Shown in pieces: positions 42,385 to 51,783 of a DNA stretch of 64,000 bases (within the stretch, counting starts at the first letter, position 1; the number at the start of each line of letters is the position of its first letter). Under the pieces are notes generated by a model. That model was not told where the DNA came from. It worked only from the letters and a program-made list of their open reading frames with translations, and did not search any database. Source of the stretch: Synechococcus sp. CS-1332 (lineage in GTDB: Bacteria > Cyanobacteriota > Cyanobacteriia > PCC-6307 > Cyanobiaceae); NCBI RefSeq assembly GCF_025127995.1, contig NZ_JAHLYP010000038.1:1-64000 (forward strand). The letters are read 5' to 3'. The position numbers were made by a program, and so were the translations under genes.

Positions 42385-42903
42385 TTGCATCCCACCACGA
42401 CCACCCCCTCCACCACGGGCGGCGCCAGCCGCAGCGAAGGTGGTGGTCGTCAGCCGGTGCCCCGAGGCCTGAGCCACGTCGAAGAGGTGTACCAGCGCTG
42501 TCGTGATCTGGGTATGCGGCTGAGCCGTCAGCGGCGCATGGTGCTGGATCTTCTTTGGGCCGAGAAAAGCCATCTTTCCGCCCGTGACATTTTCGAACAG
42601 CTCAACGATCAAGGTCGCCATATCGGCCACACCTCCGTTTATCAGAATCTTGAGGCCCTGCAATCGGCCGGCGTGATCGAATGCCTCGAGCGGGCCAACG
42701 GGCGGCTCTACGGCTATCGCGCCGATCCCCACAGCCATCTCACCTGCACCCAATCGGGCGAGATCCTTGATCTCGATGTTCTGCTTCCCGCCAACCTCCT
42801 CCAGCAGATCGAGGCGCAAACCGGATTCGCGATCGAGTCGTACACCCTGCATCTGTCCGGCCATCCCCAGCCGGCACTGGAGAAACGCGTTCGCCTTGGT
42901 TAG
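42385..42903 (+). CDS. Fur-family transcriptional regulator
   Basis: A 172-residue regulator: a Ser/Gly-rich N-terminal extension, the winged helix (GMRLSRQRRMVLDLLWAEKS, HIGHTSVYQNLEALQSAGVI), and the dimerisation/metal domain with RADPHSHLTCTQSGEILDLD. The His-x-His-x-x-Cys sensor ligands are kept, but the CxxC structural zinc motif expected at CTQSG is broken (second Cys is Ser) and the C-terminal cysteines are absent. It could be Fur, Zur or PerR; the sequence does not decide. The start is a TTG at 42385, the only candidate before the conserved domain, and is uncertain. Confidence 0.8.
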   Translation: MHPTTTTPSTTGGASRSEGGGRQPVPRGLSHVEEVYQRCRDLGMRLSRQRRMVLDLLWAEKSHLSARDIFEQLNDQGRHIGHTSVYQNLEALQSAGVIECLERANGRLYGYRADPHSHLTCTQSGEILDLDVLLPANLLQQIEAQTGFAIESYTLHLSGHPQPALEKRVRLG

Positions 42904-42929
42904 GGTCGGGCCAACACTGTCCTGGCAAC

Positions 42930-44606
42930 GTGGGTCGACGTTCGGCACAGCCCCTTCCCCTGCTGCTGCTGTTCGCTGAACCCCTTCAGCAGGCAGGCCT
43001 AACCAGCTGGCTTGAGCCCGATGCCTCCAGCGGCGATCCCAGTGGCTGGGTCGGTTGCAAGGTGGTGGGCAGCGATGAGCTGCAAGGGTCACCCCAGCTG
43101 ATTGTCTGGTGCCTCGGCGTCCTGCCTGAGCCCCAAGCTCTCGACGCCGAGAGCCGTCGCCTGCTGGAACGCTGGCATCCGGCGCCCCTGTTGCTGCTGC
43201 TGCCTGACCACCAGCCCTATGCCAGTGATTTCCTCCTGCAGCTCCCAGCCCAGGGTCTGATCGAGGGCGCCGATGCCAACAGCCTGCGGGAGGCCATCAG
43301 TACGGTGCTGGCCGGTGGCCGGGTGCTGGCCATTAACGCGGCGCGCCAGGCCGTTGCCCCCTCCCCTGCCGTTCCCATGGGCCTGGGCCAATGGTTGTTG
43401 CTGAGCGGCTTGCAGCAGATCGACGCCGAGCTTCGCCTTTGTCTGCGGCTGCTCGATCCAGCGCCTGTCCAGCTGCTGCCGCTGTTGCTGCTGGAGGGAC
43501 GGGTGCGGGAGCTGCGGCTGGCCCGAAGGCTGCTGCTGTGGCTGTGGGGTCCGCTCAGCCTCGCCTGGGGCGAGCCCATGGGCCCTGAGCCCACAGCCCC
43601 CACCCCTGCCGATGGTCAGGACTCGGCCAGGGGCCATGGGGTGGCGATCACCCTGCGGCAGCGCACGGCCGAGGGACTCTGGGAAGCCCTGCGGGACCGA
43701 TTGACGCAGGCCGCCGCCGCAGGGCCTAGGAACAACAGCGGCCAGCTCCTGGCCCTCGACGGTCTGCATGACTCCCGGCGCAGCGATCTGCTGCTGGGGC
43801 TGCTGGAGCAGTTCGACCGGCTGCGCCGCCGACTGCTGCAGGCTGATGCCGCTGGCGACCAGCTGGAGCTGCTCTGGAAGGAGATGCAACCGGAGCTGCG
43901 CCAGCAGGCGCTGCGCCACATGGCCGGCTCCTACGTGCAACTCCCCATGGCCGGCAAGCTTTGCCCGGTGGCGGAGACGCTCCTGCACCGCAGCGAGTTT
44001 GCCACCGACGACCAGGAGCTGCCCGATCCATTGGCGATGCTCACCCCCCTGCTGCAGGCCCATCCGCTGCTGGTGGATGGCCGCTTGCTGGCCCCGGATG
44101 AGCCCCAGGCCGTCCTCTATCTCGAACTGTTGCTCAGTAACTGGCTGGTGCGCAGTGCCGAGCTGATCAGTGCCGAGGTGCTGGCAGCTTGTGCGGAATG
44201 GCCCGAACTGCGCCGCTACCTGTTGCGCCCCGAGCTGCTGGCCACCCGCAACCTGGAACGGCTGCGCAACCAGCTCAACGCCCAGCAGCGCTGGACCAGT
44301 TGGTTTGACCGACCGATCCACGTCTATGAGAGCCGGCGCCCCCTGTTCCGCCTCGGTGCCGGCGCCATCAACTGCGTGGATCTCACCGAGCCCCGGGATG
44401 CCGAACTGCGCCAGCTGGGCTGGGTGCAGCAGGCGGTCACCCTGGCGCTGGAGGCTCGGGATGCCCTGGGCCCCCAGCTCCAGAGCTTCCTGAAGCGCCT
44501 GGGCGATCTGCTGGTGGTGCTGTTGACCCAGGTGCTCGGCAAGGCGATCGGCCTGGTGGGTCGCGGCATTGTCCAGGGGATGGGCCGGAGCCTCAACCGC
44601 AACTGA
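42930..44606 (+). CDS. DUF3685 domain-containing protein
   Basis: A 558-residue protein. The first ~130 residues (PLPLLLLFAEPLQQAGLTSW, and LIEGADANSLREAISTVLAG) resemble a response-regulator receiver without clear phosphorylation residues. The rest is a Leu-rich helical domain ending LTQVLGKAIGLVGRGIVQGM, the pattern of cyanobacterial DUF3685 proteins. Function unknown. The GTG at 42930 lies 26 bp after the Fur-family gene, so the two may be cotranscribed. The C-terminal helices may contact the membrane. Confidence 0.65.
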   Translation: MGRRSAQPLPLLLLFAEPLQQAGLTSWLEPDASSGDPSGWVGCKVVGSDELQGSPQLIVWCLGVLPEPQALDAESRRLLERWHPAPLLLLLPDHQPYASDFLLQLPAQGLIEGADANSLREAISTVLAGGRVLAINAARQAVAPSPAVPMGLGQWLLLSGLQQIDAELRLCLRLLDPAPVQLLPLLLLEGRVRELRLARRLLLWLWGPLSLAWGEPMGPEPTAPTPADGQDSARGHGVAITLRQRTAEGLWEALRDRLTQAAAAGPRNNSGQLLALDGLHDSRRSDLLLGLLEQFDRLRRRLLQADAAGDQLELLWKEMQPELRQQALRHMAGSYVQLPMAGKLCPVAETLLHRSEFATDDQELPDPLAMLTPLLQAHPLLVDGRLLAPDEPQAVLYLELLLSNWLVRSAELISAEVLAACAEWPELRRYLLRPELLATRNLERLRNQLNAQQRWTSWFDRPIHVYESRRPLFRLGAGAINCVDLTEPRDAELRQLGWVQQAVTLALEARDALGPQLQSFLKRLGDLLVVLLTQVLGKAIGLVGRGIVQGMGRSLNRN

Positions 44607-44628
44607 GGCGGCCGGTGTCCACGGCACA

Positions 44629-45222
44629 ATGACCCCAGACGCCCGTTTCCCCTTGCCCCGTTTGCTGTCCCGCCGCTTCGCCGGCCTCTGGGCCCTGATG
44701 CTGATCGTGGCGATGGGCCTGCTCTGGGCCCCTGGCCCGGCGGCGGCCAGCCTCGAGAACGACCGCTACGACGGCAACATCTTTGCCCTCTATGCCGGCA
44801 ACGGCTCCCTGGTGCCGCCCCGCAGCAGCCTGGCCCAGTCCCTGGCCGACCATCGAGTGGCGGTGGTCGTCTATTACCTCGACGACAGCAGCGTCAGTAA
44901 GCAGTTCTCGCCGGTGGTGTCGGAGCTGCAGCGGGTCTGGGGCAATGCCGTCGACCTGATCCCCCTGGTCACCGATCCGCTCCAGAACCGGCCCGATGGG
45001 GGCGCCGGTGATCCGGCCCATTACTGGGACGGGTTGATCCCCCAAGTCGTGGTCATCGGCAGCGATGGCCGGGTGGTTTTCGATCGCCATGGTCAGGTGA
45101 GCGTCGATGCCATCAACACCGCCGTGAGCGAGGCCACCGGCATCCCGATGGCGCCTGGCTCGGGCAACAGTGCCACTTTGAGCTTCAACGAACTCAACAG
45201 CGAAGTGGTCGCCTCCCGCTGA
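44629..45222 (+). CDS. Thylakoid photosystem I accumulation factor (thioredoxin-like)
   Basis: A 197-residue exported protein with a signal or anchor helix ([20 protein letters not shown]) ending at AAAS. The mature part starts [20 protein letters not shown] and contains [20 protein letters not shown] and [20 protein letters not shown]. This is the cyanobacterial thioredoxin-fold family annotated as a factor needed for PSI accumulation. The redox CxxC motif is absent (DDSSVSKQ), so a chaperone-like rather than oxidoreductase role is likely. The stop overlaps the fumC start (TGATG). Confidence 0.75.
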   Translation: MTPDARFPLPRLLSRRFAGLWALMLIVAMGLLWAPGPAAASLENDRYDGNIFALYAGNGSLVPPRSSLAQSLADHRVAVVVYYLDDSSVSKQFSPVVSELQRVWGNAVDLIPLVTDPLQNRPDGGAGDPAHYWDGLIPQVVVIGSDGRVVFDRHGQVSVDAINTAVSEATGIPMAPGSGNSATLSFNELNSEVVASR

Positions 45223-46601
45223 TGCCTGCCACCCGAACCGAAACCGACAGCCTCGGCCCGGTGGAGGTGCCGGCCGAGCATTACTGGGGCGCCCAGACCC
45301 AGCGATCGCTGCGCAATTTCCCCTTCGGCGCGCCGATGCCGATCACGCTGGTGCACGCCTTCGGCCAGCTCAAGGCCGCGTGCGCCGAGGTGAACGCCGC
45401 CAGAGGTGTGCTGCCTGATGCCCTGGCGGTCCTGATCATTGCGGCGGCCGAGGACGTGAGCCAGGGCCAGCTGGATGGAGAGTTCCCGCTGCGGGTCTGG
45501 CAGACCGGATCGGGTACCCAGACCAACATGAACGTCAACGAGGTGATCGCCAACCGGGCGATCGCCGCTGCCGGCGGCGTGTTGGGAAGCAAGCTGCCGG
45601 TCCATCCGAACGACCACGTCAACCTGAGCCAGTCGAGCAACGACACCTTCCCCACCGCGATGCATCTCGCCGTGGCGATTGAGCTGCACCAGCGCCTGAT
45701 CCCCAGCCTGGAGGCGCTGATTGCCGCCCTGCGGGCCAAGGCGGCGGTTTACGCCGGCCTGATCAAGATCGGTCGCACCCATCTGCAGGATGCGGTGCCC
45801 CTCAGCCTGGGCCAGGAATTCGGTGGCTACGCTTCCCAGCTGGAGCTGGGACTGGCCAGCTTGCGGTCCACCCTGCCCCAGGTGCTGCAACTGGCCATCG
45901 GTGGCACGGCGGTGGGCACCGGGCTGAATGCCCCTGCCGGCTTCGGCGAAGCGGTGGCGGCCCGGCTGGCCGAGCGCATCGGCCTGCCCTTCACCAGTGC
46001 CCCCGACAAGTTCCAGGCCTTGGCCGGTCAGGAGGGGCTGGCGGCGGCCCATGGGGCCCTGACGGTGCTGGCGGGCAGCCTGATGAAGATCGCCAACGAC
46101 ATCCGCTGGCTGGCCAGCGGGCCCCGCTGCGGGCTGGGGGAGCTGGTGCTGCCGGAGAACGAGCCGGGCTCCAGCATCATGCCCGGCAAGGTCAATCCCA
46201 CCCAGTGCGAGAGCCTCACGATGGTGGCCGTGCAGGTGATGGGCAACAACACCGCCGTCCAGATGGCCGCCAGTCAGGGGAACTTCGAGCTGAATGTGTT
46301 CAAGCCCCTGATCGCCCACAACCTGCTGGAGAGCATCGACCTGCTGGCGGGGAGCTGCGGCACGTTCCGGGAACTCTGCATCGAAGGACTGCGGGCGGAT
46401 GTGGCCCACATCGAAGCCCAGCGCGACCGCAGCCTGATGCTGGTGACCGCCCTGACGCCGGCGATCGGCTACGACCGGGCCTGCGCCATCGCCCGCCATG
46501 CCCACCAGCACCGGCTCAGCTTGCGGGAGGCGGCCCTGGTGCTGGGGGAGATCAGCGGCGAGGAGTTCGATCGCTGGGTCAGGCCCGAGCAGATGGTCTG
46601 A
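45222..46601 (+). CDS. fumC: Fumarate hydratase, class II
   Basis: A 459-residue enzyme interconverting fumarate and malate. The superfamily signature [15 protein letters not shown] is near residue 310. Other conserved parts are [39 protein letters not shown] and the active-site [18 protein letters not shown]. Length is normal for oxygen-stable, iron-free class II fumarases. It is translationally coupled to the PSI-factor gene by a one-base stop/start overlap. Confidence 0.95.
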   Translation: MPATRTETDSLGPVEVPAEHYWGAQTQRSLRNFPFGAPMPITLVHAFGQLKAACAEVNAARGVLPDALAVLIIAAAEDVSQGQLDGEFPLRVWQTGSGTQTNMNVNEVIANRAIAAAGGVLGSKLPVHPNDHVNLSQSSNDTFPTAMHLAVAIELHQRLIPSLEALIAALRAKAAVYAGLIKIGRTHLQDAVPLSLGQEFGGYASQLELGLASLRSTLPQVLQLAIGGTAVGTGLNAPAGFGEAVAARLAERIGLPFTSAPDKFQALAGQEGLAAAHGALTVLAGSLMKIANDIRWLASGPRCGLGELVLPENEPGSSIMPGKVNPTQCESLTMVAVQVMGNNTAVQMAASQGNFELNVFKPLIAHNLLESIDLLAGSCGTFRELCIEGLRADVAHIEAQRDRSLMLVTALTPAIGYDRACAIARHAHQHRLSLREAALVLGEISGEEFDRWVRPEQMV

Positions 46602-46853
46602 AGGCGGCCAGCCTTGATTTCCCGCTGATCTTCCGTAAAATCTTTGAGAAAATCAAGAAGTACTCACCTGGCTGAATTGCCTTGGTGAATGCGCTGATGG
46701 ACATCAGCACGTGCGCGTCCTACAGAGTTGATCAGGTCTAACCCCACCCTGCTGACCTTGCCGATGTGCGCACACATGGCTTGTGCTGTGCCGAAGTCAC
46801 TGATTCTGTCCTGCACCAGGGTCGTGTTTCGGACAAGCGGGCGCCGGCCTGAG

Positions 46854-47348
46854 ATGTCCTCCTCCAGATCTCGGCACTCCAAGCATCGATCTGTTCAGTC
46901 CGGTCTCACCTCGCAGTGCCTTGGCTTGGCTCGTTTGGGCCGCAGGCATCTGATCTCCACCGTCATGCCTGGGTTCACGCTGCTGGAACTCATGATTGTG
47001 GTCGGCATCGTGGGGATCCTCAGCGCAGTTGCCCTGCCGCAGTACCGCCGCACACTTGCCCTGGCTGAAGCCTCCAGCAGAGTCCTGGAAACGGTGGCCT
47101 TTGCTGAACAGTGCGCGGTGGCCCATAAGTCGGGGCTGCCGGTCGATGTGCCGGTCGTGGTGGGACAGACCTCAAGGGGGGTACCTAGAACCTGCAACGG
47201 CACTTCGACCATCCAAATCAGCAGTCGACGCTGGTCGGGGGATGCAACTGGTGTGTTGTGCCTTAGTAACGTGGCAAGCGTCAGCCACCGTCAGGCCAGG
47301 CTGAGTGTGAACATTAGCGGTGACGTCCTATGCACCTTCTTGCCCTGA
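46854..47348 (+). CDS. Type IV pilin-like protein
   Basis: A 164-residue prepilin candidate. The processing site and helix read MPG then FTLLELMIVVGIVGILSAVA, with Glu at position 5 of the mature chain, and YRRTLALAEASSRVLE follows. The mature domain is short (~120 residues) with several Cys (QCAVAHKSG, RTCNGTST, VLCLSN). If the ATG at 46854 is used the leader is ~39 residues and basic, as in many picocyanobacterial pilins. The ATG at 46965 would leave only a 3-residue leader. The product is processed by PilD and inserted in the inner membrane; it may be a minor pilin or DNA-uptake pseudopilin. Confidence 0.7.
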   Translation: MSSSRSRHSKHRSVQSGLTSQCLGLARLGRRHLISTVMPGFTLLELMIVVGIVGILSAVALPQYRRTLALAEASSRVLETVAFAEQCAVAHKSGLPVDVPVVVGQTSRGVPRTCNGTSTIQISSRRWSGDATGVLCLSNVASVSHRQARLSVNISGDVLCTFLP

Positions 47349-47361
47349 CGTCCAGATGCCG

Positions 47362-47395
47362 TTCCTCCCTGCTCCCTGAATGGCGCAGGGAGGAA
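47362..47395. terminator. Possible bidirectional terminator hairpin
   Basis: TTCCTCCCTG (47362-47371) and CAGGGAGGAA (47386-47395) form a perfect 10-bp stem with a 14-nt loop, exactly between the convergent pilin and PhoH stops. There is no T-tract on either side, so it may be a processing or attenuation hairpin rather than a strict intrinsic terminator. Confidence 0.55.
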
Positions 47396-47397
47396 TC

Positions 47398-48777
47398 TCA
47401 GAGCAGATTGGCGGCCAGTTCCGCCAGCTCGGAGCGTTCCCCTCGCATCAGGGTGATATGTCCTGAGAGCAACTGGCCCTTGAAGCGTTCCACCAGCCAT
47501 GTCAGCCCGTTGCTCTCGGCATCCACATACGGATTGTCGATCTGGTAAGGGTCGCCGGTGAGCACGATCTTGGTGCCCTCACCCACCCGGGTCACGATCG
47601 TCTTGACCTCATGGGGGGTGAGGTTCTGGGCCTCATCCACCACCATGAACTGGCGGGGGATGGAACGGCCGCGGATGTAGCTGATCGCCTCCACTTCCAG
47701 CAGTCCCATGCCCTTGAGATCGCTCCAGTTGCTGCGCGGCGGCCGATGGCTCCCCCGGGCCGGTTGGCTGTCCTCGCCACCGAGCAGGAAATCAAGGTTG
47801 TCGACGATCGGTTGCATCCAGGGGGCCATCTTCTCCTCGAGATCCCCCGGCAAAAAGCCCATTTCCTTGCCCAGGGAGATCACCGGGCGGGTCACGAGAA
47901 GGCGTTCGTAGAGGTGCTCATCGGCCACCTGATGCAGCCCCGCCGCCAGGGCGAGCAGGGTCTTGCCGGTGCCGGCCTTGCCCACCAAGGTCACAAGGGC
48001 CACCGCCGGATCAAGCAGCAGATCGAGGGCGAAGGCCTGCTCCCGGTTGCGGGGCTGGATGCGGCCCATCTTGGCCTTGGCTGACTTCTGCAGCGGTTGC
48101 AAGGTTCCGGTGCGGCCGTTGTAACGGGCCAGCAGGGTGTGGGCCGGCTGGGCCAGGTCGACGAGGGTCACCCCCTCGTTGGCCTGCAGCGGCAAAACGG
48201 GGACCGGCTGAACGGGGATGGCGTCGGCGGAGAGGCCCTCGCCGGCCTTCACCAGATCCATCTGCTCGGCGTTCATCCAGCGCTCGCAGAAGCCCGGATA
48301 AAGGTCGGCCATGTCCACCTTGTCGGTGGTGTAGTCCTGGGCGATCAGCCCGACGGCATCGGCCTTGATGCGCAGGTTGGTGTCCTTGGTAACGAGCACC
48401 ACCGGCGCCTGGCCGGCCACCACCTCCTGCAGCCGCTGCTCCAGCGCCACCGCCAGGATGTTGTTGTCGCCGTTGCCCCCCTTCAGCTCGGGGGGCAGCT
48501 GGCTCAGGGTTTCGCTGCGGCAGAACACCACCTTCAAGCTGCCGCCGCTGTTCTCATTGATCGGCACGCCGTCCGCCAGGTTGCCCTGTTCGCGCAGCTG
48601 GTCGAGCAGGCGGGACACCTGACGGGCGTTACGTCCCTTCTCGGAGGGGTCCCGCTTGAAGCGGTCGATCTCCTCGACCACCTCGATCGGGATCACCACC
48701 TGGTTGTCTTCGAAGCGGTTCAGAGCCTGGGGGTCATGCAGCAGCACATTGGTGTCGAGCACGAAGGTCTTGCGCAT
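47398..48777 (-). CDS. PIN-PhoH family ATPase (PhoH2-like)
   Basis: A 459-residue protein. Residues 1-~150 are a PIN RNase domain (TFVLDTNVLLHDPQALNRFE, VVIPIEVVEEIDRFKRD, NNILAVALE and VLVTKDTNLRIKADAVG). Residues ~230-455 are a PhoH ATPase with Walker A LVGKAGTGKTLLALAAGL, Walker B FMVVDEAQNLTPHEVKT and VLTGDPYQIDNPYVD. PhoH2-type proteins couple a helicase-like ATPase to RNA cleavage. The name comes from phosphate-starvation PhoH, but regulation by phosphate is not shown here. The ATG at 48777 gives the family N-terminus. Confidence 0.9.
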   Translation of the reverse strand: MRKTFVLDTNVLLHDPQALNRFEDNQVVIPIEVVEEIDRFKRDPSEKGRNARQVSRLLDQLREQGNLADGVPINENSGGSLKVVFCRSETLSQLPPELKGGNGDNNILAVALEQRLQEVVAGQAPVVLVTKDTNLRIKADAVGLIAQDYTTDKVDMADLYPGFCERWMNAEQMDLVKAGEGLSADAIPVQPVPVLPLQANEGVTLVDLAQPAHTLLARYNGRTGTLQPLQKSAKAKMGRIQPRNREQAFALDLLLDPAVALVTLVGKAGTGKTLLALAAGLHQVADEHLYERLLVTRPVISLGKEMGFLPGDLEEKMAPWMQPIVDNLDFLLGGEDSQPARGSHRPPRSNWSDLKGMGLLEVEAISYIRGRSIPRQFMVVDEAQNLTPHEVKTIVTRVGEGTKIVLTGDPYQIDNPYVDAESNGLTWLVERFKGQLLSGHITLMRGERSELAELAANLL

Positions 48778-48862
48778 GCCAGGGCCTTGCCGGTTGCATG
48801 GGGCCGAAGCTAGGTCCACGGGCGCATCTACGCTCCGGCCGGACATTCCCTGGCGTATCGGC

Positions 48863-50041
48863 TTGCCGTTCCCCGTTTCCTTCCTGCTGGTTCTGCTGCT
48901 GCTCCTCGGCCTGGGGCTGGTGGTGCTCGAACTGCGCCACCGCCTGCGGCCCGCCTCGCCCCTGCAGCTGCTGCCCGGTGCCTTCCAGGTGCGGCGCCGA
49001 GCCCAGGGCCTGGAGATCACCGGCGAAATCAGCATCCGCAACCCCCATCCCCGCATGGAGGTGATGGTGCCGGAGATCACGCTGTTCCCCACTGTGCTGG
49101 GCCGTAGTGACGTGAGCCAGGTGCGCCACGAGCTGCGCATCACGCCCCTGCACCCGGACGAAGAAGCCCGCCCCGACGGTTACTGGGCCGCGTACATCGT
49201 CAAGGGCCGCAAGACCACCGCCGCCCACATCCGCCTCAACCTCACCGGCCCAGGCGGCCTGGATCTGGAGAGCGTGCTCGACACCCTCTGGATGGACATC
49301 CACTGGGTGAACTACGGCCCCTTCGGGCGGCTGCAGCGGCGCCAGGGGATCCTGATGCCCCTGCAGAAACCGCAACCGGGCGACCCGGCCGCCCCCGGCT
49401 GGCGCGAGGGCGAGGGCTGCCGGGTACTGCCGGTGCGCACCCACCTTCTGGGAGTGCTCGACGATTCGCTCGAGGTGCTCCGTCGCTACACCGATGGGCT
49501 CCTCCAGCCCGGTGACGTGCTCACCATCGGCGAGACCCCCCTGGCGGTGATCCAGGGGCGGTACCACCACCCGTCCACGGTGGAGCCCTCCTTCCTTGCA
49601 CGCCTGCTGTGCCGAGCGTTCCACCCCACCAGCTCCCTGGCCACCGCCTGCGGGCTGCAGAGCCTGATCGACGTGTCGGGCCCGGCACGGGTGCTGGGGG
49701 CCTGGCTGGTGGGCACTGCCCTCAAGCTGGTGGGCAGCAAGGGCTGGTTCTATCGGCTGGCCGGAGAGCAGGCCCGCCTGATCGACGACATCACCGGAAC
49801 CACACCTCCCTATGACCAGACGATCGTGCTGGGTCCGGACAAGCCGGAGGCTTGGTGCGAGCGCATGGCTGCAGCCCTCGGGGTGGCCGTGGCGGTGGTC
49901 GACGTCAACGACCTGGGCCGGGTGAAGGTGCTGGCCGCCAGCGGCGGCACTGACGAGGCCCTGCTGATGCGGGCCCTGCGCCCCAACCCCGCTGGAAACG
50001 CCAACGAGCGCACGCCCCTCGTCCTGGTGCGACCCACGTAG
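48863..50041 (+). CDS. F420-0:gamma-glutamyl ligase-like protein
   Basis: A ~392-residue protein. One N-terminal membrane helix (FPVSFLLVLLLLLGLGLVVL) is followed by a ~130-residue beta-rich region and then the CofE-like domain: VLPVRTHLLGVLDDSLEVLR, GDVLTIGETPLAVIQGRYHH and a C-terminal KVLAASGGTDEALLMRALRP. Cyanobacterial members carry this membrane-linked form. Whether they act on coenzyme F420 is uncertain, since most of these organisms are not known to rely on it. The start is unclear: a TTG at 48863 is the best candidate just before the helix. It is divergent from the PhoH gene. Confidence 0.75.
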   Translation: MPFPVSFLLVLLLLLGLGLVVLELRHRLRPASPLQLLPGAFQVRRRAQGLEITGEISIRNPHPRMEVMVPEITLFPTVLGRSDVSQVRHELRITPLHPDEEARPDGYWAAYIVKGRKTTAAHIRLNLTGPGGLDLESVLDTLWMDIHWVNYGPFGRLQRRQGILMPLQKPQPGDPAAPGWREGEGCRVLPVRTHLLGVLDDSLEVLRRYTDGLLQPGDVLTIGETPLAVIQGRYHHPSTVEPSFLARLLCRAFHPTSSLATACGLQSLIDVSGPARVLGAWLVGTALKLVGSKGWFYRLAGEQARLIDDITGTTPPYDQTIVLGPDKPEAWCERMAAALGVAVAVVDVNDLGRVKVLAASGGTDEALLMRALRPNPAGNANERTPLVLVRPT

Positions 50042-50045
50042 AATT

Positions 50046-51245
50046 ATGGGTACGAGGGTGCGTTCTGTGCCGTCGTTCCGGTTCCGCCTTCCAGAGCCTC
50101 ACCTCACCCCTCCGTCGTCTGCCGTGCCAGTGCCTGCCGTGCCAGTGCCTGCCCAGGGCAGAACCTCCTCCAACTGGACCGTGGAGGCGCTCCAGGGCTG
50201 GCACCTGCCTCTGCTGGATGATCCCGCGTTCCTGCCGCTGCAGCCACTGCTGCAGCGCTCCCTGCTGCTGGCCCTGCCGGAGCAACTGCTGACGGCGGTG
50301 ACCAGCCGACGCCCCCTGGCCGCCCAGGTGCTGGTGGCCCTGCAGCGCCAGGGGCTCACCCGCCAGCAGGCCCTGGGGCTGATCGTTTCCCGCCGTCTCA
50401 ATCGCAGCGGTACCTGCTGGCAGGTGCAGCACCTGCGCCTGGCCCTGGCCGCCAGCGAAGCCACAGCTCCAGACGCCTTGGCGCCAAGCCGGGCGGCCCT
50501 GGCCGGGGATCTGCTGCGGCAGGCCATTGGCCGCGTGAAGGGCGCCGCCAGCTGGATCGCCACCGCCTCCAGCCTTGACACCTCCCGGCTGGCCACCTTG
50601 CGGGAACAGGGGTTCCAGCCCCAGCGCACCGATCGGCTCTGGCGCTGGCAGCCAGCGGCGGATCGCTCCGTCCCGCCCCTGCCGGCCGATCTACAGCTGC
50701 GCCAACTCAACCGCCGCAACGCCCCGTTGCTGTGGCACCTCGAGCAGGCCACCTGCCCGGCCCATCTGCGCCAGCTGCAGGACCGCCGCATCGAAGACCT
50801 GCTCGACCAGAGCCGCAGCCATGGCTGGATGCTGGTGGATGCGGTGCGCAATGAAGCGGTGGCGGGCGTGCGCTGGCTCGATGGGCACCCCGGTGGCGGC
50901 CAGGCGGTGGAGCTGAGCATTCACCCCGGCTGGGCCCATCTGCTCGGGGCGGCGGCTGAATCGTTGCTGTTTCGCATCGCCAAGGGCGGCGCCAGCCTCT
51001 GGCTGCGCTGCGAAGTGAGCGATGGCGAGCGCCAGGGGTGGCTGCAGGCCCTGGGGGCCGAGGCCCACGGCGAGGAGGTGCTGATGGCCCGAAGCGTCTG
51101 GCGGCGCCAGGAGGGTCAGCCGGCCAAACGGGCGGCGCGGCGCCTCGAAGCGGTGCTGGAGCAGCTGCAGCCCCGGCGGCGGCCCATGCCCACCCCCAGC
51201 GGTCCCCTCGGCAGCCTGCCCACGGCGCCCCTGCTCCCCCGCTGA
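50046..51245 (+). CDS. Conserved hypothetical protein, possibly GNAT-like
   Basis: A 399-residue soluble protein. After a Pro-rich N-terminus there is an Arg/Leu-rich helical region (QALGLIVSRRLNRSGTCWQV). The parts SWIATASSLDTSRLATLREQ and WMLVDAVRNEAVAGVRWLDG recall N-acyltransferase (GNAT) folds, but I see no clear acetyl-CoA loop. The C-terminus is a basic disordered tail. It starts 4 bp after the CofE-like stop, and ruvX follows with the same spacing, so it belongs to a compact transcription unit reaching to proB. Function not known. Confidence 0.6.
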   Translation: MGTRVRSVPSFRFRLPEPHLTPPSSAVPVPAVPVPAQGRTSSNWTVEALQGWHLPLLDDPAFLPLQPLLQRSLLLALPEQLLTAVTSRRPLAAQVLVALQRQGLTRQQALGLIVSRRLNRSGTCWQVQHLRLALAASEATAPDALAPSRAALAGDLLRQAIGRVKGAASWIATASSLDTSRLATLREQGFQPQRTDRLWRWQPAADRSVPPLPADLQLRQLNRRNAPLLWHLEQATCPAHLRQLQDRRIEDLLDQSRSHGWMLVDAVRNEAVAGVRWLDGHPGGGQAVELSIHPGWAHLLGAAAESLLFRIAKGGASLWLRCEVSDGERQGWLQALGAEAHGEEVLMARSVWRRQEGQPAKRAARRLEAVLEQLQPRRRPMPTPSGPLGSLPTAPLLPR

Positions 51246-51764
51246 ATGGCCCCACCCCGGCCGCGATCGGTGCTGGCCATCGATGTGGGGCGACGTCGCA
51301 TCGGCCTGGCCGGTTGCGATCCGCTGGGGCTCACAGTGACACCACTGCCGGCCCTGGCGCGTGGGGAGTTCCAGGCCGACCTCGAGCGTCTGCTGGCCCT
51401 GGTGCGACAGCGGCGGGTGGAGGCGCTGGTCGTGGGGATGCCCCTCGATGCCGGCCAGCGGCCCACCCCCCAGGGGATCCATTGCCGCCGCTATGGCCTG
51501 CGGCTGGCCCGGGCCCTGCAGGCCCTCGGCCAGCCCCTGCCCCTGGCCTGGGTGGACGAGCACGCCAGCAGCTGGGCGGCGGGAGAGCGTTTCGGGCTGC
51601 ACGGCGACCGCAGCGGCCGCCTCGACAGCGCGGCGGCCGTGTTGTTGCTGGAGCAATGGCAGCGGGAAGGCCCCGAACCGCTGGACCTGACGGCGTTGAG
51701 CGACGATCCGGTCGCCCCGGCGGCCATCGCCGTGGGCACTCGGGCCGGCGTTGATTCATTCTGA
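51246..51764 (+). CDS. ruvX: Putative pre-16S rRNA nuclease / Holliday-junction resolvase-like YqgF
   Basis: A 172-residue RNase H-fold protein with the catalytic acidic residues in place: VLAIDVGRRRIGLAGCDPLG at the N-terminus, EALVVGMPLDAGQRPTPQG, WVDEHASSWAAGE and DSAAAVLLLEQW. The family (YqgF/RuvX) processes the 5' end of 16S rRNA in E. coli and was earlier proposed as a resolvase. The start follows the previous stop directly (TGA-ATG). Confidence 0.85.
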   Translation: MAPPRPRSVLAIDVGRRRIGLAGCDPLGLTVTPLPALARGEFQADLERLLALVRQRRVEALVVGMPLDAGQRPTPQGIHCRRYGLRLARALQALGQPLPLAWVDEHASSWAAGERFGLHGDRSGRLDSAAAVLLLEQWQREGPEPLDLTALSDDPVAPAAIAVGTRAGVDSF

Positions 51765-51783
51765 GTACACCCGCTTCCCCTTG

